From: Kappaphycus alvarezii
Taxonomy: Eukaryota > Rhodophyta > Florideophyceae > Gigartinales > Solieriaceae
DNA length: 64,000 nt
Reading direction: 5' to 3'
Assembly (NCBI GenBank): GCA_002205965.3
Contig: NADL03000084.1
Span: forward strand, 310,001 to 374,000
Shown piece by piece: positions 45,114-53,738 of this stretch. The notes below the pieces were generated by a model. It saw only the letters and a program-made list of their open reading frames with translations, did no database searches and was not told where the DNA came from. Within the stretch, counting starts at the first letter, position 1; each line of letters opens with the position of its first letter. The position numbers were made by a program, and so were the translations under genes.

Positions 45114-45475
45114 CTCTAGGAGTTATATCGAGATTTTAGTTTGGGGTAAAAAGTCAATATAAGCTGAGTCAATTTCTTCCTCCATGAGACGGAAAGCAAG
45201 GTGGCAGACAAATTCAAGTCCAGTCCTACATACTTAGGAAGTTGAGAGTCTGCTTCAGACCCAAGAACCGCATTTCGTACGCCAGGTATAGAGCATAGGT
45301 GGTAGAACCTGCCCCTTCAAGAGTTGGCGACTACAGCAGTCCCTCAGCTTTCACACGCACCCCTCTCCTTCGCCCGTCAAGGTCTATTATGGCACTTCAA
45401 TCGCTCGCAACGATTTTCTCGGGTAGATAGTGGTTCCCTTTTCCGTTGCCGCCATTTTTGCTCTACAACACTGCA
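45114..45475 (+). repeat. LTR-like R-U5 relic (copy C)
   Basis: Reverse complement of the gypsy LTR block: GAAGTTGAGAGTC, CTTCAGACCCAAGAA, GGTAGAACCTGCCCCTT, CAATCGCTCGCAACG in order. No gag or pol follows on the right, so a solo relic. Confidence 0.6.
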
Positions 45476-46613
45476 TACGAGTCCCGGCAAAGCGCACGAT
45501 TTCCGCAACCCACAATTTCTAATTTCAGCATAAGGTATATCATTGGAATAGACACAGACCTTAGGAATTTTTAGGGTGAGCTCGCATCCATTAGCTACAG
45601 TACATAATCCAAAGTAGAACTCTTTTCACCAAAACACTCAGCACCCTGCCATTTAGTATTATCACCCCTACGAATCTTCCGTCTTCCCTTATTTTTAATG
45701 AAAAACTCTCAATCGACTTTAGCAGTCAACCATAACAATCTCAAGAGCTTTCTGCGTAAGACCTCAATAAAGTGAAGTTTTGACGTAGTCAGGGACTCTT
45801 CGGCTCGGAATGAACTGGAATTCGCTGTTACTGGTGACAAAGTGGAGACTTTTGTGCTTTTATGCTTCCAAAGATGCAATTTTCATCCGTGAGTCATTCA
45901 CCGGAACTTTTAAGGATCCAAAAAGTTGATTCGACATTCTATAGTATCTTTTTGGTGTCTATCTCGAGAGCTTTGACTTTGACGGGTTTTTGTTAGTTAT
46001 TTCTCTATAATTTATATTTTCATTCAGATTTGCAACTTCAAATGGGTTCCAGCAAATCCATACATCTCAAAAAAGCCACCCTCTTTTTCCCAACATCTTT
46101 CCTATAGTCTTTCCCGACAAAATTACCCACTGAAATGCATTTTATGATATCTATGATATTTCTTGGATCTTCGAGGTTATCCGTAGGGTCTATTTAAGCT
46201 TAGTTAAATGCTTCCTTCAAGAGAGGCCAAACATAGTAGAGACCACTTCAAGCGCAAAGTCGAGTAGCCACGAATTTTGGTCATCTCGAGACCTAGGAAA
46301 CGTCTTCGAGATTTCAATGCTGGACAACGCTGGGCCAAGGGGAATAGACCTAAAACTTCTAGACAGACTCGTAAATGTCCAGGCTGGAGTCATTTCTCTT
46401 CATCTCGTATTCCTATAACTATAAAAAAGGCAACATAATTCCCTCTAGATATTCCCGTTTTAAGCCATTGGGGTGTGGGACTCATCCGCGACGATTTACT
46501 ACTTTCGCAGGCGTTTTCGGGAATTGTTGAAATTGTAAACTAAACTATGGCAAGGCACCTTGGATAGTGTGTCGGTATACCCTTTTTGAGTCGATTTTGG
46601 TTGTCTGGAAAAC
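45476..46613. other. Non-coding spacer
   Basis: No gene or repeat recognised. Confidence 0.4.
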
Positions 46614-46723
46614 CATGGGATAGATCGGATATATCTTTCAAGAGTAAAACACCCAAACCTTTTCCCATTGCATACTCGGATTTGAATATATTTTCCAAGA
46701 ATACAACGCCCGAACCTTCCCCC
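46614..46723 (-). repeat. Short dispersed repeat D50, two copies in tandem
   Basis: 46614-46669 is a reverse-complement match to 51241-51292 over about 50 bases (ATGGGATAGATCGGATATAT, then AACACCCAAACC). A more diverged unit follows at 46674-46723, and a partial one near 46826-46846 (AAAACACCCAAAG). Confidence 0.6.
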
Positions 46724-47156
46724 TACATGTTCTGCAACGCATGTCGGGTCTTATTTTTGCCAGATGCCGAGTAGCGACTGATTGGCGCCCCCAGGAACAA
46801 AGCCAAGCTTCTTTCCGAATTATTAAAACACCCAAAGTTTCTCCCTTCGGTTAAAAAAATCTGAGAAGTCCTGTCTTGTGACAAGCGGTGTACTGCATTT
46901 GATCGACAGGTAACACCTGCACGTTTCATAGTACCTCAAAAGCAGATATTTTGTACTAAGAGAAAAATTTTGTTTATAGCATTGTTGACATTCCGCCTCC
47001 GTCTTCCAATAATGATCGTTTGTACCTACCAGTACATCGCTGTGATCAGACGAGATCTCTATGGAAAACTTGTTCGTAAAATCCAAAACTATTTTCCTCT
47101 GGTCATGCATGCGTTAAGTGTGCTGTAAGCTCCTCTTCCACTTTATCTTTCTTCAT
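46724..47156. other. Spacer downstream of the sugar dehydrogenase gene
   Basis: No gene; should hold the 3' untranslated region of the minus-strand gene ending at 47157. Confidence 0.45.
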
Positions 47157-48542
47157 TCAAGGCAGCGAGCTGGTGAACACATAAACTTTTCCATTCCCCT
47201 TACTGGACCAGTAGAGCTCGTCCCTATGGCCGCGACCGAACCTCACATCCACTCTTGTTCGGTCGCTGAATTCAGCATCCGACGTAATAAGCTCAAATAA
47301 ATTATCGAATTCCTCATCCCCGAAACGAATCTTGACACGGTACGTTGTGGCTTTTGTCAAATTTTCCGCCGGTCCCCTCGTTGTTGCTGCCCACATATCC
47401 TCAAGTTCCGAGTAATACAGTTCTCCACTCTTCGGAAAGTCAGAATACCAATACTTTCCAGCCATGGGCGACCCGTTCTCCACTGGACAACCTCCTGCTA
47501 TCGCCACCCCAATGAACCCAGCCCCAGTTGTTCCAATGTGAGCAAATTCTGCCACTGGGTACTCAAAACGATCACTTTCATTCACCTCAAGAACTCCTGT
47601 TTGAATACCCCCACCCTCCAAGTGTACACAAGTACCTTCCCTCCTTGACCATCCGTAATTCTTTCCCCTTTTCACCCAATTCACCTCCTCCCGGTTATCT
47701 CTCCCCGCATCCGCCACAAACAGCGATCCATTGCTACTAAAACACAAATGATGAGGATTCCGGAAACCAAGTGCAAAAACCTCTGCCGGCATATTCGGAC
47801 GATATACATCCGGGAACCGGTTCCCTATCGGGACGCTATACGAGCTGTTGCCTCTTTTCAAAGGATTAATTCTCAGCACCTTACCTAACGCATCATCATT
47901 CAACCCTCCTCCGGCTGTCGACGACTGTTCCGACCCATCCCCATGACCAATGTATAAATACCGTCCTCGAAACACCATTTGTTTGATTGGATGATCAAAC
48001 ACTGGCATTCCCACACGGAACAATAGTCGATAACTCTCTGGACTCACACTCCCATTCATCCACCTCATCTCCACAACTACAGAATCCGCCCCAATCGGAC
48101 TACTCGTATCCGACACATAATGAAAATCCTCTGGGTTGTCCGGCCGATTCTCCATTGCGGATAAGTAAAACAATCCTGTTTGTTCAAAAGATGGATGAAA
48201 CGCTATACTACGAACCCCCCCGTGTGCCCTGTTGTCAATATTCAACTCCCGTCCCGTCGCCTGCTCAAACGCTGAAGCGACATCCAGGAAAAGTGACACC
48301 GAGCCGTCCGGTGTCACCCGCCAAATTTTGCGAAGTGAGCACACGGCGATATCTTCGGAGGCCGGGATCGACTTGATGCATACTATACCTGGCGTGCCGA
48401 AGTCCACGGGGATTTGTGCTAGTTCGCGCGTTTCGACGACTAGAGATGATTGCAAGATTGGGGCTGGCGTCGGACAGAAGCATTGAGTCGGGGAGGATAG
48501 GACACAGAGTAGGAGGAGAGTAAAATATATATTTGTAGACAT
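47157..48542 (-). CDS. Secreted PQQ-type glucose/sorbosone dehydrogenase-like protein, 461 aa
   Basis: Single uninterrupted frame. Residues 1-21 are a signal peptide with Cys-rich end (LLLLCVLSSPTQCFC), so the protein is exported. The body shows the six-bladed propeller signature of soluble glucose dehydrogenase/HHIP-like proteins: AHGGVRSIAFHPSF near residue 106, a HGDG loop near 199, DALGKVLRINP near 216, GFRNPHHL near 257, VADAGRDNREEVNW near 275 and NYGWSRREG near 293. These residues line the PQQ and calcium site in the bacterial enzymes. The likely reaction is oxidation of a sugar using PQQ, but eukaryotic relatives often lack proven activity. Length is normal for the family. The ATG at 48542 directly precedes the signal peptide. 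A weak CTATAA lies about 65 bases upstream. No neighbour in an obvious pathway. Confidence 0.88.
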   Translation of the reverse strand: MSTNIYFTLLLLCVLSSPTQCFCPTPAPILQSSLVVETRELAQIPVDFGTPGIVCIKSIPASEDIAVCSLRKIWRVTPDGSVSLFLDVASAFEQATGRELNIDNRAHGGVRSIAFHPSFEQTGLFYLSAMENRPDNPEDFHYVSDTSSPIGADSVVVEMRWMNGSVSPESYRLLFRVGMPVFDHPIKQMVFRGRYLYIGHGDGSEQSSTAGGGLNDDALGKVLRINPLKRGNSSYSVPIGNRFPDVYRPNMPAEVFALGFRNPHHLCFSSNGSLFVADAGRDNREEVNWVKRGKNYGWSRREGTCVHLEGGGIQTGVLEVNESDRFEYPVAEFAHIGTTGAGFIGVAIAGGCPVENGSPMAGKYWYSDFPKSGELYYSELEDMWAATTRGPAENLTKATTYRVKIRFGDEEFDNLFELITSDAEFSDRTRVDVRFGRGHRDELYWSSKGNGKVYVFTSSLP

Positions 48543-50085
48543 TTTGATGGCTCGAGCCGAGGTTTCCAGCGAGAAGGGAACGGGATAGTGGATGGGTTAG
48601 TGTGTTATAGAGCACAGACAGGTGGAAACTTTCGGGTGGTTTCCTGGTTGGAAAGAATGGTCAGATTCTTTCGCCCGAATAGTTGTTTTCAAGGGCACTG
48701 AGAAAGTTCGGGAGTTAAATGGCAAATCCGGAAAGAAGAATCTCACGTTGTTCGCATTATTTGAGGCCTTGTACTACCCAGGACTGCAGAAATGCGACTT
48801 TTGAGTAAGAGTTGCTTAGACTGCCCCATGAATTGTGCCTATTGGCAGTTCTACGAGGATGCAATGTTTGCAATATGGTGTAGGGGCACACCCTGTGTAG
48901 GAGCGAAACGACAGATCTAACCTAGTAGAAAGGCAAAGACTGAATTTTTTGAGTGCACCGCAACACTCGACCTTATTTTGCATTGCTAGTTGCCTTGATG
49001 GCGAGAATCCAAGAACATCCATTCCCCAACCGATAGCTGCCTTCCAAGTAATGTATAGAACTCATTAGATTTCATGAAAACTGTCATCTGCGCTCTTGCG
49101 AACGCAATTTAACCCTTGTTGGTATAAAATCAAGAATAACTGGCCTCACTTCAGGAAATGACCCTACTTTGCAAATAATACACTACCCAACCTTTCCCCC
49201 TCCCCAGCTCGGCGTTTGTACTGAGCAGCGATGCAAGCTTTTACAGTATCTTGCCGCCTTGCTGCAACACTCCACGATCAGGAGGGCGATATTGTGGAGA
49301 TCGACTCTTGACACGGTGCTGTAAACAAGGCTATGTCCATGTCTGTAAATCTATTAGAATGTGCATGATTCTGAAATTGTTGGACAATACCGCTTGAATT
49401 GAAAGGAGTAACGAGACATTGTCACAAACATTTTGCATTGTATGGACTGTTTCGTCCAGCAATCTCAAGTAGGCGTTTCCGTTGATTTCGTAAGGTGTGC
49501 CTCGAACGCCTGTACTGAAAAAGGTCCTGAGAGCTGGAAGACTACAAAACGGCAAAAAGCAAACAGATTAACCGGGTTTTTGAAATCATATCAAATCCTT
49601 TTTCACTTCTCCACAGCAGTGTCCCATACGTTCATTCTTACATGATGTTTTCAAAAAAACAAAATTTATTGTTGTTCAAAACTGTAAAGGCAGTATCATT
49701 TGCCCAGAGGGAACAGAACTTTCTTTAAGAAAAGGTCTACATGCTTTCTCCAAATACCGTAAAGATTAAACACACAGAGAAGGTCACAGAGGGGAGTGCT
49801 GTATCAATTTGCCTACAGTTTCGACTGTATAAAATACATTTTATTTGTGCTACTCGTGCGTTCTGTGACAGCGATGTAATTCTTGGGAAAGAGGTGACCT
49901 TTTATTCAACTGTGGTACCTCAACAGCCGTAAAGATTACACACACCATTAGAATAAGGGTATTTATACCAATTCAGAAATTGAGATTCATTTCTTGACAT
50001 GCCAGAAGTGTTTTTCAGGGCGCGATTATGTTTTGAAACTGTAGAAAGCGCACAAGTGGACTACAAAGGCAGGACGATTGAGCAT
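48543..50085. other. Upstream intergenic region
   Basis: No gene recognised. Contains the promoter side of the 47157-48542 gene and a direct repeat, CCGTAAAGATTA(A/C)ACACAC, at about 49757 and 49927, 170 bases apart. Confidence 0.45.
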
Positions 50086-50147
50086 GATTGCGTGGCCGTC
50101 TAACGGCTCCGTCTTTCGAAAGACGAGTGTGGATTACTTCGCAATCC
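50086..50147 (+). ncRNA. tRNA-like cloverleaf, short and probably decayed
   Basis: 62 bases that fold as a compact cloverleaf. Acceptor arms GATTGCG and CGCAATC pair perfectly (7 bp). The D-like arm is GCCG/CGGC. The anticodon-like arm is CGTCT/AGACG with loop TTCGAA, and the T-like arm has four pairs with a seven-base loop ending GATT. It begins TGGCCG after position 7, as many tRNA-Ser/Leu genes do, but lacks about 10 bases in the D and variable regions and has no standard TTCGA T-loop. Could be a tRNA pseudogene, the head of a tRNA-derived SINE, or chance. Confidence 0.35.
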
Positions 50148-51240
50148 TCAGTCCCGATTCTGTGGGGAGTTCAGGTATCAAGGGGGAAATTTGGGGTGTT
50201 TTTAATGCATGAAAAATATGGTCAGCTGTTCCAGGTATCAATGAAAATCCTTGTTACTGGATTCTCAGCGCTTATGCAGTTAAGTTCGTGGGCAAGGCTT
50301 CCAGGGAAGAGTAGACTATTTCAGCCGATACTGATATCGGTGACGTCGGCACAGCATGACTGCTGCGGCTCTGCTGATCGGTCGTCAGCACTTGAACTTT
50401 GAGAAAATCCGGGGAAGCTTGTGGTGTTTTATTGTTTGAAAAACCAGCCCAGTTGTTCCCTGAATGATTCGGTAGAATGGGTTGCCTACTGATGGGTTAT
50501 CGAGACCCGATGAACGTCCTAGAGGACCGGCTGCGTGCCAGCCAACAAATGAGCAAACGCGAGACTTGGTCGCTGATCCCTGCAAGCCTCCTAATATGTC
50601 GTCTGATTACGACCACAAGTCCTTTCGACACTGTCTCCTTCTTCGCTGTTCGCCCGGTTCAGATGATTCAGCCTTTCGGAGACGCTGTCACGGGCTCTTT
50701 CATAACACTGCAGGCTCCTTAGGTGCTACGGGGCGAGCAAGTTTTTTTTGGTGAGCACGCCCTATGTTCAGCGGTGCATTCTATTGGTTCCAACTATTGT
50801 TCGTCGAGGTACCTCTGGTTAGGTCTTAGCCGCATGGTTTGACCGTGCGCAGTCCCAAATATGACCGCTAGGCTTGTACTACGCCTTTTATAATACATGA
50901 AGTAAAGAGGATTACACAGTATGGTACAGTAGATACTGAATGCATTAAACTTCTTACAGTACCCCTCGAACGGTAGGGCCCAATCTCGACACTCAATAGC
51001 TTCAAAATTGTTTTTCTACGGTTTTAGTGGGTGAGTTTGCTGATTGCACTGACAAAACAGTAATGAACTGACCAGATATTGTCCAGAGCACGTCCCAAGT
51101 CCCAGGGAATCGAAACCCCTCTTGGTACTTCGACAAAACCTTCGTCAACCCTCTCGCCCTATCCAATGCCAGAGAAAAGAGATTCAACCCACTCACGAGC
51201 TTCAACGTAATCCATAAGTACAGTAGAAGTGAAGAAAGGT
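50148..51240. other. Spacer with weak repeat relics
   Basis: D50-like fragments near 50185 and 50405 (GGGGTGTTTTT, GTGGTGTTTTATT). The 90-codon frame at 50482-50754 has no recognised motif. Confidence 0.4.
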
Positions 51241-51292
51241 GTGAAAAGGTTTGGGTGTTTACTCTTGGAAGATATGTCCGATCTATCCCAGT
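51241..51292 (+). repeat. Short dispersed repeat D50
   Basis: GAAAAGGTTTGGGTGTTTAC, then GGAAGATATGTCCGATC and TATCCCA; inverted match of 46614-46669. Confidence 0.6.
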
Positions 51293-51515
51293 GAAGGAAG
51301 TGAAGTACCAAAGGTTACTTGCTGAACTGCCAGGGAAAGGCAGCCAAGTTCCTGTCCCTATCTCAACGCTCGGAGGCTGGCATCCGCCGTTCGCCGTGGT
51401 CAAGCAACTTGCGACAACCGTCGCCAGTCGTGCGAGGGAACAGGTTCCGAAGGTACGAAGTATTCTTATACAGCGACACTCCGCATTAGCAGCAACTTCC
51501 ACTGCGGCTTGATTG
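51255..51515 (+). pseudogene. Non-LTR retrotransposon C-terminal fragment (plus strand)
   Basis: Encodes KEVKYQRLL, then VPVPISTLGGWHP and ILIQRHSALAATSTAA, matching the minus-strand fragment at 51636-52148 (MPVPISTLGGWHP, LDQRHLAAAVMSNA). Only the end of the protein is present. It faces the second fragment tail to tail. Confidence 0.5.
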
Positions 51516-51635
51516 TGTGCTGACCTTCCCTCTACTGGGAAAAGAGGGGGTTCGTTCACTGTAACAGATGTTTTGGCTGTAACCCAATCACAATTCATAT
51601 CTGAGTGTTACAATGGATGCATGTAGTGAAAAACC

Positions 51636-52470
51636 TTAAAAGGGAACCTCAAGGCCACTCAACAGACAGCCTGCATTGGACATAACTGCTGCTGCAAGGT
51701 GCCTTTGATCCAGCACGCCCTGGACTTCGCCATATGCTTCCATGGCCCTCACAGCCACTTTCCTCGCAATGTCGGTAAGCATAGCATATGCGTCCGGGTG
51801 CCAACCGCCGAGGGTAGATATTGGTACAGGCATAGGTCTACCTCTGGCGGAAATTGCAATGAAAGCTTGATACCCCCTATGTTTTGCAGTGCTTGTCGCG
51901 TTGAGGGATGTTATTGGGTTGAAGCAACGCACTCTTCTATAGGAGAGTGCTAGGGCGTTCATAAAGGTGACATCGAAGAAGTAGATGCCCCCTGCGCTCC
52001 CTGTTGCCCGAATATCGGGCCTGGTGCGGTGAAGGCCTTCTTGATCCTCGACGGCCAGGTGACGAGCAGCCTTTGCAAGGTCTCCAGCCAAAAAGGTCAC
52101 CTGAAGATCATGGCGGGTGATTCTATGTCCCCCGTGGAGGCAGTGCATTAGGTGGTCGCCATAAATGTCAAGGGTTTCCCAGCAATTAGTTCTTTGACAC
52201 TTGGTGCCGGGAGAGACGATCGGTGCTTGCCAGTAATACTGCAGCCATACCGAGAACTCTCCCTTAGGTTAATGTTTGTTTGGAGTCCGGCGCAGGGCGC
52301 GCAGTACACCAATTCCTTGACACTAGGAAGGGCCATACTGGCTCGGAACGCCTGTCTTCTGTTGTCGCCGAGGGGTATCCCGCTACTTACATTCATGCTT
52401 TCCAAGTCTGACAGCTTGTTCTTGTCTACAAAAGCGCCCAACCGAGCACGGCTCCTCTTTGTGCGCACAT
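51636..52470 (-). pseudogene. Non-LTR-type reverse transcriptase C-terminus with nuclease-like domain
   Basis: Minus-strand relic of a reverse transcriptase polyprotein end. In order: a CQRTNC knuckle and LDIYGDH (another frame, about 52200-52150), then CLHGGHRITRHD, RPDIRATG, FFDVTF and a Lys/Tyr motif (KHRGYQAF), then PISTLGGWHPDA and QRHLAAAVMSNAGCLL. The Cys knuckle, RHD and PD...DVT...K residues recall the restriction-like endonuclease region after the RT in some non-LTR elements. A frame break near 52148 separates knuckle and nuclease parts. No RT core (YxDD) lies upstream within the window; the fragment is 5'-truncated, usual for such elements. Confidence 0.55.
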
Positions 52471-52817
52471 CCTCCTACTCTGCCATTTTCTCTTCGCGCC
52501 CTAACCCCCACCGCGGTACGTACATGTCCTCCCCTGAGCGGAACGCCGCCCTGGCTATTCGTCCCGGTATCGCGCTATTCCCTGAATGTACATGGTGCGC
52601 GGTCTGCTCTCGGGGCTCTGTCGATGTCGCGCCCGTCTTGGATCCAAGCCGCAAATATGCTTTGACCTGTAAGTACGATGACGGCATGACTCGCTGACAT
52701 CACGACTTTCGCAACATTCTCGCCCGCTTCTGTAAGCAAGTTGGCATCGCCGCCCTCGTCCAATAATCACTTCCCTTCCAGGATCCCAATTTCTCTATTC
52801 CCTCGGAGTCTCCTTCA
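52471..52817. other. Unassigned stretch left of E2
   Basis: Several overlapping frames of 60-70 codons on both strands in GC-richer DNA. The minus-strand frame 52763-52575 (ANLLTEAGENVAKVVMSASH) could be a further piece of the gene entered by E2, but nothing links them firmly. Confidence 0.3.
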
Positions 52818-52981
52818 TTACGAAGGAACATCTAAATTCCGAGTGCCTATGGTCTTCCCACAAGCGATATCACCGTCAACGTTACTGTCGCCCATTCTTC
52901 TGCTTGCCGCCACATCTCTATAAATACAGTTACCACAGGCGCAGGGGCGACACTCGCTGAGCGCGAGAAACGTCATCACTG
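52818..52981 (-). pseudogene. Unknown open frame, 3' piece cut off by E2
   Basis: If E2 and one CACTG copy are removed, the minus-strand frame entering from 60502-60762 continues here without shift for about 53 codons to TAA at 52820-52818. The joined frame of about 140 codons has several Cys residues (CRPCACGNC). No family recognised. Confidence 0.3.
52977..52981. repeat. Target site duplication of E2, left copy
   Basis: CACTG directly before the LTR edge at 52982; repeated at 60502-60506. Confidence 0.92.
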
Positions 52982-53705
52982 TGATAGGGGTAAATCGGCG
53001 GGGGAAGAGATCCTCAGAACCGATTACCCTGAGAAGGAGGTGTTGCGAGCGACAAAAGTGCTACCGTGGTATTGTTGAACGAACAAAAGGGAGTGTATAT
53101 AGATGATGAAGTGAGAGAAAGCTACAAGCAAGTATAAAAGGGGCAGAGTCTACCACTGACGCTCTGCGACCAGCGTAAGAAAAAGTGTTCTTGGGTCTGA
53201 AGTTGACTCTCAACTTCCTACTACTCGGGACTTGGCTTGAAGTTGTCTGCCAACTTGCTTCCCCTCCACTAAAGGAAGCAGTTTACTCGGCTTATATAGA
53301 CTTTTGGCTACCCTAAAAGTCTCAAACAAACATACTAATAACCATAAAATGTATTCACGGTAATCGTGTGAACCAGAGAGACTATTAGGAAGATATTTCC
53401 TCAAGGTAAATATCTAGGTGCCATACCCATGCCAGCCACCCATCGGCCAGGGGTGGGAATTGATGTGGCCATTATATAGACCTTTCAGAGCTACTTGTAG
53501 TATCACCCACAACCTGGAACTGTACTGACATCTACTATGACAGCGTGTCCTAAAATGAAAAAATCAACCGACGAATTTGCCACACTCACCCAAATTAAAA
53601 ATATCTTGCAAATTCAAAAACTGTAAAAATATCTTCCCAATTCCGATACTGTATACAATCATGGTCCTCATCTAGATTTTTTCGTGTGCGAATTTGCGCA
53701 CATCA
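52982..53705 (-). repeat. E2 3' LTR, 724 bp
   Basis: TGATAGGGG to GCACATCA. TATA box 53291-53298 (minus). U3 (left to right from about 53400: CTAGGTGCCATACCCATGCC onwards) is unrelated to the E1b U3. The adjoining purine run in element orientation (GAGCGAGAGGGCG) is the likely polypurine tract. Confidence 0.93.
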
Positions 53706-53738
53706 CGCCCTCTCGCTCAAGACGAACGTCCCGACTCG

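Noticed and set aside
51002..51598. Minus-strand frame of 198 codons
   Set aside because: Overlaps the plus-strand non-LTR fragment, which has real motif support; this frame has none.
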